Shown here piece by piece: positions 34,206 to 47,758 of a DNA stretch of 64,000 bases; position 1 is the first letter of the stretch, and every line of letters starts with the position of its first letter. Origin of the DNA: Pseudofabraea citricarpa. Taxonomy: Eukaryota > Ascomycota > Leotiomycetes > Helotiales > Dermateaceae. Below the pieces are notes generated by a model. It had not been told where the DNA came from. It ran no database searches and worked only from the letters and a program-made list of their open reading frames with translations. Both the position numbers and the translations under genes were made by a program. Location: contig JAPWGK010000021.1 of assembly GCA_029641185.1 (NCBI GenBank), positions 186,001-250,000 of the forward strand. Reading direction: 5' to 3'.

Positions 34206-37200
34206 GACTGCCACGCTCGTCGACCTCCGCAGAGGGGACGAGCGAGGAGGGTGAGAGAGTCGCAACGGCCGATATCTTATGCCTGGGCGCGGTCACACTC
34301 CAACATGCCAATTGGGATTTCTAGACGACGGATCGAAGGGTCTTCGAGAATTACGTGGTATCGACCGTGGCATGACAGTTTTCGAGAAGCTTTCGGGTGG
34401 TCGCACGAGCTTTCGCAATGACGTCCCGGAGTACCTCTGGACGGGAGCTTTTTTTCCTTTCGCGAGGGATGGCTTGCGACAGGTTTTCGGGAACGCGAGT
34501 ACGTGCGTGCAGAGGGTGATTGAGTGCGACAAATGGGATGAACCTTTTCAAGAGCAGTTATCGCAACGAGTGAGCGATGGTGTTTGAAGGAAGAAGAGGT
34601 TGACGGGGTGGGTGGGAGGTTGGGGGGGGAGAGTGTCTTGGGGAGCTGATAAGGTAGTACTGCGGTACAGCGGTACAGCGGTACAGTGTAGTAGGTCGGG
34701 TCCGGGAGGGTCGTTCTACGGTCAGTACAGTAGGGTGTGAGAGTTGAGAGGATCGTGGTGTACAAGAGAGAGAGACAGAAAGAAGAGTACAGGGACAAGG
34801 CTGTGTGTGCTATTAGTGCAGCGATGGGGCTGGACCTGGCAGCAGCTCAAGCTGGAGATTGCCCAGGATGACAGGTTCGGATTGACAGTGCGTGCGTGAG
34901 TGCAGAAGAGTCGTCGTCGGTGGGCCAGTGGGATGGGATGGATGATGATACTGTAGTCTGTATGATGCACCAGGGAGCAGCACGGGATAGCCTCCTGTAT
35001 TTGATTACAGCAGTCTTATTCCCGCACCCACAATAATAATGATGCTGCTGCTGCATGATGGGCGACTCGGCGACGATAACTGCTTGGGTTGGTTGTGAGG
35101 ATGAACTGGGCGTGGGCGTGGGACTGGGACATGATCCGAAGCCCAAAGATACAGTACTGACTGAGATGGGGGAGGCGGGTTGGTTGGTTTGGGGGGCGCA
35201 CGCACAGGCTCCCTTCTCACTACTTACAAGTTACAGCACACGACAGCCTCTGAAAGATAAGGGCATCGGGATCATCAGAGGCCCCCATCAGCCACCGTCC
35301 CGTGCGATAGGTTGGTCAGTGTTATCAATTGTGGGCGAAGTATCAACCAAGACCGCCCCCCCGTCAATCAAGTTGGAGTCTTGGAGAGAGAGAGCCCGGG
35401 CGCGGCGTCGGAGAAACGGGCGTGGCTTCAGCGTTGATAGAAGCGGCACAGCCAGAAGAATATTGACAGCTGACGATGCAGAGCCGGCCGTGGAAGCGAC
35501 GTATCTTGTTTCCGCCATCTCATTGAGACATTCTTGACTGGCTGATGATTCTCTGGAGTCTGGACGAGCAAAGGTAAGCAAGCGGTTGACGACGCTGGCC
35601 AAGCACAAGCGACGAGTTCACTTGGTCGTCTCCGATCGACTGGACAATAACCATCACCCACCACCACCACCACAGTGTTACCGGCTGGCTGTTCTGGCTT
35701 GTGCCGCATCAATGGCAATGCAATACCAACCACCGAATCAGCTGTCCGACAGAGATAAGAAGCAGCTGTTTAATGAGAATCAGTCCAGCCCGTCGGAACA
35801 GCTCATCGTCGATGACTGAGCAGTTGACCACACAACACCCCATGTGGCGCTTGACTTTGCACTTGACGACAACGTTGAACAAGCAGACAATTTGGCTTCT
35901 GCCGTTTTCTTCCATCTAGTTGCCCTCTTGGGCCGACATCCTGGAGGACGGAGGAGTGAGTTGGCGGATTCTCGGCTGAGTGAGAGTTGATGCGTGAACA
36001 CCACCACCGCCGTCGCTTCTGGAGTCTACAGGGTCGCAATCGCTAGCCTCTCTTGCCTGCAGCTGCGCTTCAGCAGGAGGTGCAGGCAGTGTGGGGGGCC
36101 CTGGAGGGGGGTCGATACTCGGCCTGTGTCTGGACGAGACCACTGCAATAATATGCGCGTTTAAATCGCCTCTGGACCACATTTGACGAGAGCCTTACCG
36201 GATGCATAGGGACAGACATGGCTGTGAAAGTGTAGATAGAGTGACCGAGCATCAACCAATGAGCAGAGGTAGAATCCCACGATCAACCAAGGTTTCGTTG
36301 AGTTTGAACTTTGAGCATGTCGCGAGTAACGACATCATCAACCCTCAAGTGCAAACGTAAAAAGGAAAAGTTTGTCTGCTTGGTGTACTTGGTGTACTTG
36401 GCGATGTCCAATACCGTACGCATCCACGATGCCGCTATGCGCCATCCCGCGAAAAAGAAAAGAAGAAAAAAAGATAATCTCGAGAAGGACGGTAGCGTTC
36501 CCCGCTTTCTCCGAGGTCACTCAACCTGGCAGTCGGTCAGACAGTCAGCTGGGAGAGGGCCGCCTGCATCTCATTTGCAGGAGGGCTGAGATGACTGACA
36601 TACAGCACCACTATTAAAAACCAACCTTCCACTTCATTATTCTGACATGCTTCGTGCTTTCGTGCTCCGTGGTACAAGTGCATGCACGTACGTGTACCAC
36701 GATAATGATGATGACCTTCTTCTTGGTCTCACTTTGGTTGATCGAGAGGCTCTGTGTGGTTACATCGTTCATGGCTAGCCTTGATCGAGCACGGTACGGT
36801 AACTTGTCACGATGGACGATGGTCGATAGACGATAGACGATGGAACGTGGAGCACAAAATCATCTTGGAATTGAAAGTGGAAGGGTCGTACAGCACATGT
36901 TGATTCCGGTCATTGCCAATTCTTTCTTCCCTGGATTTCTTGACGACATGGAACACGAAAGATATGGGGTGACAGGTAAGAGAAGATTCGGACACCGAGA
37001 GTGGTTCGTCCGTTTCCGCTATATCGTTCCCTCATTATTGGCCGGTTGGGTACCTACATCTCACGAGAGCACCAAACTGGTACAAGTCGTACAAACTTTA
37101 CCGTGACACTGGTCTGCTCACGGATTTCGAGATGGCCAAAGTCAATCGGGCTGGGTGGCCGTGCGAGTGAGTTGCATATCGGTACAGTGAAGCATCCGGG

Positions 37201-39064
37201 AAGCATCGAGTCAGGTCAGAGAGTTCTTCCCGTCTCTTAATCCGAATCGCAAAAGACGGTGTAGCTTTTTTTTACTTCTCCCTCTCTTTTCCCTTTTTCT
37301 GAAGGAAAGAGTCCACCGCCGGGAAGTTGCATGATTCTCCCCATGCAAGAATCCCCTCATCATCCCCCACCCCATCTTTCCATCTATCCGCCCGGCAAAA
37401 CCTTTCTCCCGAACAAACTTTTTTTTTTGTCCTGTTCTTTCGTTTCCGATCATGCTCAGATGAAAAGCAAAAATCCAACGTCCAAACTTCGTCGCGACAG
37501 CAGCAAGGATTTACGCTGTTTGCATTATCCCAATTACAACACCAGAGATTCGCGAATCCTTTCTTCATCAATCGGTGACGTAGGATTCTCGAACCGAAGG
37601 GAGTGATAACGTCCTCGTATTCGCATCGAGACTCCAACCTTCGTCCAGTCGGTTGTTGATTTATACCCGACTCCCAACTGTTGGATTTGCTATATATTCC
37701 AGCTTGGTACAACAACTGATCACTCGTAATTTCAGGTTTGGGGGCCGGTGATCTTCTTTCGTTCCGTCTCGATTCATAAGTGTGAGATAAGCATTTTCGC
37801 GGCGATCAGGATGCGCGAGATCAGGGTTGATGGCAGGGCAGGGTGTGGTTCTATTTTCTTTTGGGTTGTGAAGATTGAGAGTGTACTTGGATCTCGTATT
37901 GAGTATGATGCGATCTCTGCGCCGATGAGGTGAGGTGGTGAGGAGGTAGTACCTGCCTGTATTAGTCGTTGATCGCGACGAAGATGGTCTGATACTTACC
38001 TGGGTACCTAGTGGTTCGCGGCTCTCATTGTGTGGTAAGCTTGTCTGATCCTTTTCTGTTTGTCTGGTTTGATGTTGAAGGTGTTCAGAAGGTAGCTTCG
38101 TGGATTGATTCCTTGATGGGTTGAGAATTTGAACCTCTTTTGAGTTCCATGATTGGCTTTTGTCGTTGTTCCTTTCTCGTTCACCTCCCCCCCTCACGCC
38201 CCTGAATCTTTCAAAAAGAAAAAGAAGAAAACAAAAGGCACGAGTACCTACCTAGGTAGGTAATGAAGGACTTAGTCTATGTTCTCATGGGAAATCCAAG
38301 CGTTCGTGGGACTCTTCTGGTAGGTTGCACCTAAATTCCACCTGCTGGTATAAGATCTGGATTTAAACTGCCTTGATAGACTCACAGACATAGCATAGCA
38401 CCTTAAATGCACCTACGAGATCGGGAATTGCAACTGGCTTGGCCGGCTCGTAATTTCAAATTGCCGATGAATTTGTCTTGCGGCTTTTTTTCTTCTTCTT
38501 CTCTTCATCACTTCTGTGAGAGACTTGAGAATTAGATGGAAGTAAGTTTTCCTTTTTAGGTGAGACAAGTTAGGAAACGTGTGGTTCGTTTCGATTGTTT
38601 TGGCGGGCTACGCCAGGCACCAACATCAGCCAGGCACTAACTGTTCTTGCTTGACAACCCTGAATTCATAAACTCAACTCATGTACACAACACCATGCTG
38701 CCAAATACACAATCGCCAGATAATGACATTCATGCTGCGATGTTCTGCCACACGCCCGAGCAAGTGTTTTCTGCCTTGCAGCATGCCTTGCAGAAAAGCC
38801 GTCTTAGAAAGTGAGGATGGATTTGGACGTCTGGGCTATTTTGTCACACACTCAATTATGACACTGCTGCGGAATATGCAGGTGACTGGAGGTATTGAGA
38901 TCCATTGGTTGTATCTCTGGATGAGGCTGCCAGTGAGGCAAAGTAAGCAGTGCCCGAAGGTTGTGGCCAGCCGCCCAACTACTTAACCCCCATAATCCAC
39001 AGCCTGATCTCAGTTCAAAGATGATCCTCAAAACTTCGACTAGCATTCACTCACACTCAGCAGG
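34206..39064. other. 4.9-kb divergent intergenic region
   Basis: Lies between the receptor-like gene and the NLR gene, both transcribed outward. It contains GGTACAGC triplicate repeats near 34671-34688, GATAGACGATGG repeats near 36805-36842 and TACCTACCTAGGTAGGTA near 38247-38263. The longest frames (35055-35537 + and 37661-38197 -) have unstructured compositions and overlap other frames. No gene is supported, but upstream small exons of the NLR gene cannot be excluded. Confidence 0.5.
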
Positions 39065-42000
39065 ATGGCCGAAACGGAAGCGCAACCAACAACGCCATGG
39101 CAAATCGCCCGTAATCGCTACTTGGAGCAACTCGAGCCACATGAGCGTGTGCTATTCAATGAGGCAACTGTCCAAAATCTTTTCTACAGTAGCTCTAATT
39201 TAGAACGAGCCGACAGGCTAAGCTCTAAAGCGCGAAAGGGCATTGACGCTCTTCGTCCTTTGATTGAAAAGATCGAGAGTTACGGCAAGGCTATGGATAC
39301 ATACGCGAACATCGCGCCTACCTTCATAGCTCCTATATGGGGAAGTCTCAGGGTCATTTTGGTCTTTGCACAACGTTTTGAAAGGTTTTATGAAAGAATG
39401 ACAGATTCTTTGGGCAGGATAGGTGATATATTACCTCGGCTTCTTGTTTGTTCTGACGTCCACTCTTTGATGATGTGAATTAACGTATACCAGGATTACC
39501 AACGCATTTTCTCCCAAGCGAAGCACCCTCGCCTCAAAGAAGCTCTAGCAAATACCTATCTCGACATAATTGGGCTATGTATGGAATTTCGGGCAATGCT
39601 TAGAGCCCAACAGAAAAGCTTCATGAAAAGAGTAGTCCAGCCCCTGGGCGCTAGCGTTGAAAAACAGTTCAAAGATGCAGAAGGAAAGTTCCGAGCACAC
39701 AAAAAGACTGTCGAAAAAGAAGCCGAGACATGCCATATGATCGAGGCAGCGGAGGCAAGAGCGATAGTTTGTCGGGACAGACAATTGCAAGAAATGAAGG
39801 ATAAAGGTATGTTCACCTTAGAAGCGCATGAAGCCCACAAAAATAGTTAATCATACTGTTCATAGCGACAACGAAGAAAAGAATTCTTAACTTACTATCA
39901 GCTACTAGTAGCCATGAAAAGCACAAGAAGCTCAAGTCTCTTCGACATGGAAAATCTGGAAACTGGATATTCTCTACATCCGAGTTCCAAAGGTGGACTC
40001 AATTCAAAGCAACATCTGTTTTATGCTGCTATGGTATTCGTGAGTGTCCACTCCTCGGTGAAGTTGTCTCGCTGACATATATGTAGCTGGTTGTGGCAAG
40101 ACAATACTAGCCTCTGGTGTCATTGACTTCATGCTAAGTCTGTCTGCATCTGAAACTAGGTCTCCTAAGCTTGCATTTCACTACTGTGATCACGCCGACA
40201 AGCGGACTCTTGAGCCAGTTAAAATTGTTGGATCATGCCTACGCAGCATGTTTGAGACTGCTGATATTCCACCTCAAATAATTGAGCTAATTACGAAAGC
40301 ATATAAAGATGGCGAAAGATCTCCAGAGTTCAAGGAAATGCTTGATATTCTACTGCAAAGCATTGGCGTCTTCGATGAAGTGATTCTTGCGATAGATGGC
40401 ATTGACGAAACAAAAGAAAAAGACCGCCAAATTCTATTTGAAATTCTAAATTCCTTGATGAAGCATCATTCATATTTTAAACTCTTCATCTCGTGCAGAG
40501 AAGATGTGGCTCTTTCATTTTCTCCAGCTAAATCCTCCTATTTCTGCTTGCAGGTCTCTGCGACTGTGATATCGACCGATATTAGTGGCTACATCCGAGA
40601 TTCAGTTGAATCGTTGCTTGAAAAAAGGAAAATTGTTCTTCGTAAGGCAGAATTAAAGGAGGAAATCATAACTGCGTTAACTGACGGCGCCAAAGGAATG
40701 TAAGTGTTCAGATAACATACAATATCAAAGCCTTGGCTTACTTGTTCAGGTTTCTCTGGGTAAAGTTCCAGCTGGACGACTTGTGCAATGCAGAGTCCGA
40801 TGCCGAGATCAAGTCAACTCTTCAGAATTTACCTCAAGATCTGTCTGAGACCTATGACAGACTACTCGACAGAATCATTGGCGCTAACAGGCAGTCTCTG
40901 ATAAAGCGGATGTTTCAGTGGATAATATGTGCTAGACGCCCATTAACAATCGGTGAACTCTGCGAAGGGATTGCGTTCACTATCGATGACAACTTTTGGA
41001 ACGAGGCGAAGATCCCGACTGATCTTTCCCGATTGATTAGGGCGAGCGGAAATCTGGTCGTGGTTGATAACGAAAGTCGGACAATTCAACTTGCGCATTA
41101 TACAGTCCAACAACATATCATTGACGATAGAAAGTCTACTAGGAAGTTCTTTCGATTCAATATTCAAGAAGCAAACGAGGTTCTGGGCGAAGTCTGCGTC
41201 GCATACCTCAACTTTGCAGACTTCGAAACTCAGGTCACTCCTTATGTTGACAACAGAGTCACCGCAAACATGGCCACTTTGGAAAAGCTTTTGCCAGAAT
41301 TTTCAAGGGTAGATTACATTTCTCAAACCAAGGGGCCTCTCGTTGGAATAGCTCGCATGGGTCGCATGTTTCAAAGCAAAGCCAGCCCGGCAAATATTGA
41401 TTACAACCGATACATACCAGTAAAGAGTAACCCTTTGGAGACTTTTCTAGAAAAATACGTTCTTCTAGAATATATTCGTGAGAACTGGTTGTGGCATACT
41501 ACGACTTTCGTGCCATCAGAGGTACAGGGGGACAAGCGAGATATCCTTTTTCATCAATTGGTCTTACGAAAGCAACTTCCGTTCTCCTTCAGGCCTTGGA
41601 AAATTGAGGCAGATATTAAAATCAATTATCGCTATCTGGAACCTGTTGGATGGGCTCTTGCCACAAACCACTCTGCATTGCTGCACACACTATTAAAAAC
41701 GAACAATGATTTCAGACCCTGGAGATACATTAAAGATGCTGCAAGGTGGTTCTTCGACAAAAGCCCAAGTTCTCACATTTCATCTGCTATGATTCAACGT
41801 CTCGAACGCTGTTCAGAAGATACCTGGGATGTAAACTCCGTTCCTCGGCAAGGCTGGTTGTACGGGAAGTTTATTGATGCCTGTAGAAGAGGAAATCTCG
41901 ATGTCTTGAAAGTCTGTTTTAATGAAGAATCGGACTTGCCACTTGGAGAAGGCTACCCATGGAATCAATTGATTTCCCATTTAATCATTGAGGCGGCTGC

Positions 42001-44101
42001 TAATGGCCAGCTTTCTGTGGTGGACTTTATCCTCAAACATCCTACAATAGGTGATATGTACGATGTCAGTTTTACAATGGCACATAACAAGGACTCTCTC
42101 AATGCTCTGGAGATTGCTGCCCTGGCTGGCTCGATTCACGTGGTCACAAGGCTCCGAGTATGTGGTTGGCAACCTTCTAATATGTCAAGTTCCAGTGTTG
42201 CAACTGGTTTCGAATACCTCAATCAGGCAGTTGATGGAGGGAATATGAACGTCTTTGAAGCTCTTTTGTTTACACTTAAACCATCCGATTTTGGTGTTTT
42301 TTTCGAAATGCCAGAAGAGGTAAAATCTAAAGGGCTCATGTTAGCTGCGTCGGCCGGATATTTATCCCTGGTAAAGAGTTACTGCAAATACGGGGTGGAC
42401 CCTCTGAAGCCAGACATTGAAAATCACTGCGCTTACATGCGTGCCATAAAGAATGGAAGACTTGAAGTGGTTGAGTATCTTATTTCAACAGGTTGTGGAG
42501 TTGGAGCAAACATAGAAGGTCTACCATTGAGCATGGCAGCATTGACGGGTAATGTTAAAATGGCTGAGCTCCTGATATTTCATGGTGCTGAGGTATTCAA
42601 CAACTCAGGCAAGATGCAAAGCTTAATATACGTAACACCTGGCCATCACTCGGAGTCATGGGTTGTTGAAGTAAGCCCAATACCTTTGTATATTGCAGCG
42701 GTCAACGGCCACTCAGAAATAGTAAAACTCTTGCTAAAGAATGGTGCTGGGTCAGATGCCCAGAGCGCAACAGGCCTGTGTAGCGCTATACTGAACGCCA
42801 CCAATCCGGAATTTAACCGAATTGACGCAAGAAGACTACTCTTTCTTCAAGACGAGGAGACCGATGAAGTAAAGAACATTGTGAGCAAACTCAATGTTCC
42901 ATACGTTCAAACACCACTGGCTGGCGCTGCGCTCACTGGACATGAAAACATCGTTGAACTACTTCTCAAGACAACAGTCACAGTGGATATAGAAGACTCT
43001 AATAATGATACAGCCTTGTTCCTGGCAGCAGTTATGGGCTACACTACTATTGTAGACCTGCTACTTGGAGCCGAAGCTAAGCCAAACTGGAATCGGTTGT
43101 GTTCTGATACGGCGGCTCTTCGGCTTTTGCTAAATCGTGGCCTTTCACCAAAGATCGTGGATGCCAACCGGGAAACATCACTTTTTGCTGCAGCAAAACA
43201 CGGTTCGGTTCAAGCTCTGGAACTACTTCTCGAACATCGATTCATCATGGATGTTTTGATTAATTATCCAGGCCCCAACAATCAAACACCCCTCCTCAAA
43301 GCTGCTGATCAAGGTCATGCAGCAGCGGCTTCAATCTTGATTGCTGCTGGTGCAAATCTCGATGCTATAGATGCCAACGGATACTCACCACTCATGCTTG
43401 CAGCACGGAGGGGATGTGTCGAAACAACAGATCTTTTGCTCTCGAAAGGGGCCTTGGTCGATTTTCCTGGTACTGTGGGACTTTCACCGCTCGCCGTTGC
43501 ATGTACAAAAAGCCACAGCAATATCGTTCGTCAACTACTCTCTCACGGAGCAAATGCGAACTGTTGGTTACCGAGACCCTATTTCTCAGTACCAGGTGAC
43601 CCTAATCTAACTTCGGCTGGGGACAATATTACTGAAGTCCAATTCACTGCACTGATGGCTGCTTCAATGAATGGTTCACAGCAAGTCGTTGAGTTATTAA
43701 TAGCTGCAAATGCTGATGTTAATGCTAAGGATGAAATAGGCTGTACCGCATTAATGCTCGCGGTAATCAATGATTCACAAACTATTGTCGCGTTATTAAT
43801 AGCTGCAGGTGCTGATTTGGATGCTAAGGATAACTCCGGCTATACAGCATTAACTTTCGCGATAATCAATGATTCGTGGGAGCTTGTTGCGCTGTTAATA
43901 GCTGCCGGTGCTGATCCAAATGCCAAGGATAACTCCGGCTACACAGCATTAACTTTTGCAATAATCAATGATTCACAGGACCTTGCTGAGTTATTGATAG
44001 ATGCAGCAGATTCAAACGCCAAGGACAACCACAGCAGTACATTGATGGTTTCTGCAAACAATAGCTCAGACAGCATGGTCGAGGAATCATTCAGCGTATA
44101 G
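39065..44101 (+). CDS. NACHT-type NLR with C-terminal ankyrin repeats, 1610 aa, five exons
   Basis: Exons: 39065-39445, 39494-39806, 39866-40039, 40087-40699 and 40750-44101. The introns are 47-59 nt with GT...AG ends, and the total is 1611 codons including stop. The N-terminal ~200 residues are helical (FIAPIWGSLRVILVFAQRFERFYERM), a type common in fungal NLRs. The P-loop GIPGCGKT (about residues 288-295) is completed by the third splice, and Walker B VILAIDGIDE is near residue 393. A winged-helix-like region follows (LPQDLSETYDRLLDRI, LTIGELCEGIAF, IQLAHYTVQQHI). From about residue 800 to the end are ankyrin repeats; the last three or four are nearly identical with a ~99-nt period. Such proteins act as nucleotide-switched sensors in fungal incompatibility or immunity; the effector and trigger here are unknown. 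Confidence 0.92.
43680..44035 (+). repeat. Near-identical ankyrin-encoding tandem repeats, 99-nt period
   Basis: Three to four consecutive 33-codon units. The last two full units share a ~50-nt block reading AAGGATAACTCCGGCTAYAC then AGCATTAACTTTYGCRATAATC, with only silent changes. Earlier repeats in the same gene are much more diverged. This points to recent duplication or gene conversion within the array. Confidence 0.85.
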
Positions 44102-45561
44102 AAATTATACAATCATTGACTATAATTATATACTTAGGTAATCATAATTATAATCACACAAACTCAAATGAAGCTGTTTATTTTCCCCTGCTTTAGAATT
44201 ATTTAGTTGCTGGGAACACAGTGGGACATACGACCTTAAACCACACATGTTAGAGATGCTACGTCGAGATCATAGATATACTGGTTAAAGGAGACATATC
44301 TGCTCGGGCACTAAGTCACACTGGGGCTTCAGTATTTGAGAATGCAGGAAAAAGAAGGGTCCTTAAAATTTTGGAGTACCTGCTCAATATGTACAAGACG
44401 GCTTCTTTTAACGGCCCGCCAAAGCTTGTATCTGGCAGCAGGCATTGAGGCTCTGCTCTGTAGGGGGTACTCCGGTCAACAACCAACAAATTCTTATGAA
44501 AAGCTTAAAGATCTGAAAATAGATAGCTAACGAAGAACATGCGTTAGTGACCCCGTAGATTCTGCGTAGAAAGTATTTAAAGTGCTTCACTCTTAAGTTT
44601 GATATACAGACATCTAATATGTTCTGCATGGTATTAGATTGATATGTCACGGGTACTATTTACACAGACGCTGGATTAGATTCGAGCTAATAGATTTATG
44701 CCGTCCAAATGCAAACAGGTGTGTGGCTTAAATTTTGAAAAGTAGATATAATAGACTATCCTAGAGAATGAGAGAGATCGGAATGGGGAAATATCGATTC
44801 TGGCAGATCCCGTCAATGGTACTTTGAAATTGGAGCTGAGATTCGCGTTATATTTGCTGCCTTTTTAAATTTTCTTCCAAAGTCCTCGCTTAATATATAT
44901 CACCATTTGATCTTTCTTGTGCGACTATTCCCAAAAAGAACTACAATCGTTATATAATATCTTGACAAACGGGATATTCTGATGTTAATGCAGATTACAA
45001 ATTACATCCCCTACTGCCGCAAGCCTTCGTTGCCAAAGGTTTCTTCACCTCTACTCGCTTAAATACCAAGTAGGAGGAAGGTAGCTTTAAGCACGTTTCC
45101 TCGACCAGGACTATTAAGCAGTACATTTACGTTCAAGAATCAAAGACATAGTCCTTGAGTAACTTAGACAAGTGCACATGCTTGCATGAGAGTTTTCCCT
45201 CGAGAGATGTTTGGGGCGAATATCAGAATCTGAGAAAGAAGTGAGGTGGGTTTATTCGATTTAAAGAAATACACCCTCGATATGTACTATGCACCAAGTA
45301 CGTTAGAAACGCTATGTCATAGACCCTGCATAACCTCAAAGAAGTTAGATAACAGCAGAGAGAAAAGAAGCAGGGAGCGAAGCGATTAAGCATCGTCATC
45401 ATTTAGTCCTCCTGCACGTGATGCATCATGTCAACCCCCCCACCTTCAACACATTACTTATCATTATCATTATCCATCACCATTTCCTTCCACCTCAGCT
45501 GAACTCGAACCCACGAATTAGCAACATATACACCCAAAGCTTCCAAGGAACCAAGGCAAAA
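44102..45561. other. Intergenic region, NLR 3' flank and amidase promoter
   Basis: About 1.46 kb, AT-moderate, with no supported coding frame. CACGTG occurs at about 45415 shortly before the amidase gene. An in-frame ATG at 45418 would extend the amidase by 48 low-complexity residues. Confidence 0.5.
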
Positions 45562-46548
45562 ATGACCCACTCCCACAGTTTCCACCACATCTCACATACT
45601 CAAAAGTCAAACATCCACCTCAAATGGGACAACTCGCTGGCACCAGTACTAACAATCGACTCCGGGAGCACCATAACGCTAGACCTGCTAGACGGGGGGC
45701 ACAACCAATTCACAGCCAGCTCAACGACAGGGGACATCTCCAAGTTCGATTTTAATCTGGGCGACCCAGCCGTAGGGCCCGTCTACATCAACGGCGCCGA
45801 AGCAGGCGACGTGCTGAAGGTAGAATTCCTATCACTGACGCCCGCCGATTTCGGATGGACGTGTATCTTCCCTGGGTTCGGGCTGCTGAGCGACGAATTC
45901 CCCGCGGGCGAGCTGAAGATCTGGGACTTGAAGACGCACCGCGCGGACGGGTATGCCGTCTTTAAAGAGGGCATCCACATCCCCGTGCGGCCGTTCCTAG
46001 GCGTCGTAGGACTCGCGCACGACGAGGACGGGCAGTTCTCGACTATCCCGCCCTATGACACGGGCGGCAATGTCGATTGTAGGTACCTGACGCAGGGTGC
46101 GGCTCTGTACCTCCCTGTCAAAGTCGCCGGCGCCCTGTTCAGTTGCGGTGATGGACATGCGGCGCAGGGAGATGGCGAGGTCTGTGGTACGGCTATTGAG
46201 ACTAGCATGCAAGCAACTGTGAGGTTGACGGTCGAGAAGGATATGCCGTGGGTTAAGAGCCCGCATTACTTGACGTCGCCTGTCACGGCGCCGGGTGAGC
46301 TGCAGGGAATGGGCAGGGGTGAGTATGCCGCCCTGGGTATTGATGCTGATTTGAGAGAGGCGTCGAGGAAGGCTGTTAGAGGGCTGATTGAGTGGCTGGT
46401 CGGAGAGAAGAAACTCACGCGAGTGGAGGCTTATATGCTCGCGAGCGTGGCAGGGAATTTGAAGATTGCAGAGGCGGTTGACATGCCGAATTATGCAGTG
46501 GCTTGTGCTCTACCTCTGAGTATATTTGTCGGCGCTGAGTATCAATGA
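45562..46548 (+). CDS. Acetamidase/formamidase family protein, 328 aa
   Basis: Intronless. The start is set at the ATG giving MTHSHSFHHIS; a longer in-frame start at 45418 adds a His/Leu/Ile-rich stretch without similarity to the family. Family features of the FmdA/AmdA fold are present: HLKWDNSLAPVLTIDSG near the N-terminus, VGPVYINGAEAGDVLKVEF, DFGWTCIFPGFGLL, and GDGHAAQGDGEVCGTAIET near residue 200, which holds the Asp/His/Glu residues typical of the active site. These enzymes hydrolyse formamide, acetamide or related amides to ammonia and an acid, usually in the cytosol. The substrate of this copy is not evident. Its stop lies 63 bases from the convergent dehydrogenase gene. GC content is higher than in the neighbouring intergenic DNA. 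Confidence 0.92.
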   Translation: MTHSHSFHHISHTQKSNIHLKWDNSLAPVLTIDSGSTITLDLLDGGHNQFTASSTTGDISKFDFNLGDPAVGPVYINGAEAGDVLKVEFLSLTPADFGWTCIFPGFGLLSDEFPAGELKIWDLKTHRADGYAVFKEGIHIPVRPFLGVVGLAHDEDGQFSTIPPYDTGGNVDCRYLTQGAALYLPVKVAGALFSCGDGHAAQGDGEVCGTAIETSMQATVRLTVEKDMPWVKSPHYLTSPVTAPGELQGMGRGEYAALGIDADLREASRKAVRGLIEWLVGEKKLTRVEAYMLASVAGNLKIAEAVDMPNYAVACALPLSIFVGAEYQ

Positions 46549-46611
46549 ATTGTTTGTATTATTTGACTCGCGTAAATCAAAAAAAGCTATAGCAAGGGTA
46601 TTATCGTATCT

Positions 46612-47758
46612 TTAAAGAAAGGGCTTGACTTGTTCTTCGGTCCACTCCCAGAACTTCAATGCCGTACCTGTTCCCCCATCAGTCTCAGTCTTGCATCCAT
46701 CCTCCAAATCTTTTCGCAGTGGTCCGAACCGTCCCCATGGAATGACTTGATCGGTCAGCTTTGCACATGCAAACAGTAAATCTTAGCGAGCAACTTACTC
46801 CAAGCCCCGTTCTTTTCGGGTGTGATGTCAGGCGAGAGCCCACAATACAACTCAGTATACGCGCCTTGGATCACTGGGTGCACAATAAACTTAAGGATGA
46901 ACTTTAGCACGGGCGACACATGACGTGCGAGATCTGAATTAAGGTTCCCGGGATTACAAGCCTGTTTAAATCGAACACTCCATTAGCATCTTTATTCGCT
47001 GGCTTCCCCAAAAAGATATATTTTTGCTTACCACACTGATAACCTCGGGATATCTCTTCGCAAACTCGCGCCCATGTAGCAGGTTACCGGCTTTGCTAAC
47101 TCCGTACTTGTGGATGGCGCCTTTGTCGTTCTTGTAATCCAGATTCGACAAGTCTACGCCTCCCTTGGGCGACGAGTTCTCTGCAGCCGACGACGACACC
47201 CAGACGACTCTGACACTCCCAGGTGGTGCAGCCTTGGCCGTCTCGACAAGAATTGGCGTGAGCAATTTGGTGAAGAGGAAAGGTCCGACATTGTTCGTCC
47301 CCAGCTGTAATTCGTAGCCTTGTTCGGTCTTCGAGCCTTGTGGTGGCATCATGACTCCCGCATTGTTCCAAAGCACATCCAACTTGGTCTCCTTGCTGAG
47401 GAAATCATCGGCAGATTTCTTGATCGTCGTCAAGTCGCCTAAATCGAGATGTAGAAATACCAATGTGCCCTTGGAGTCGGGAAACTTCGACTTGATGGAC
47501 TCGATTGCGGCTTTGGATCTCTCTTCAGATCGTGCTGCGACGTAGACTTTCGCATTGTGCGAGTATAGGATCTCAGCGAGTGCCTTGCCAACTCCGGTCG
47601 AGGATCCCGTCACTATGAAGACCTGCGACGTCCATTAGTCTGCTAGTAGATACGAATCGATCAAATGAGCCGAAGCTTACCTTGCCGGCTTGGTCTGGCA
47701 GGTTCTTCTCAGTGAAGGTGGCCTGGGGAGGGTACATCTGGCTGTATGCGTTGCCCAT
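46612..47758 (-). CDS. Short-chain dehydrogenase/reductase, 321 aa, four exons
   Basis: Exons on the minus strand are 47758-47681, 47622-47032, 46961-46799 and 46745-46612. Introns of 58, 70 and 53 nt have GT...AG ends, and the total is 322 codons including stop. The last acceptor is taken as ATCAAG downstream of a CTGAC branch point because only that keeps frame. The Rossmann cofactor motif TGSSTGVGKA follows the first splice, then LDLGD, NNAGV, WVSSSAAE (catalytic Ser region) and the catalytic YGVSK. After the Lys come NPGNLNSDL and IPWGRFG. This fits the retinol-dehydrogenase/WW-domain-oxidoreductase-like branch of classical SDRs, NAD(P)-dependent. The substrate is unknown. It shares a convergent 3' border with the amidase gene. 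Confidence 0.92.

Noticed and set aside
35055..35537. 160-codon plus-strand open frame in the large divergent spacer
   Set aside because: Overlaps several other frames of similar length with no protein character.
37661..38197. 178-codon minus-strand open frame
   Set aside because: Composition is Arg/Ser/Asn/Thr-rich without hydrophobic core or domain, and it overlaps other frames in a spacer.
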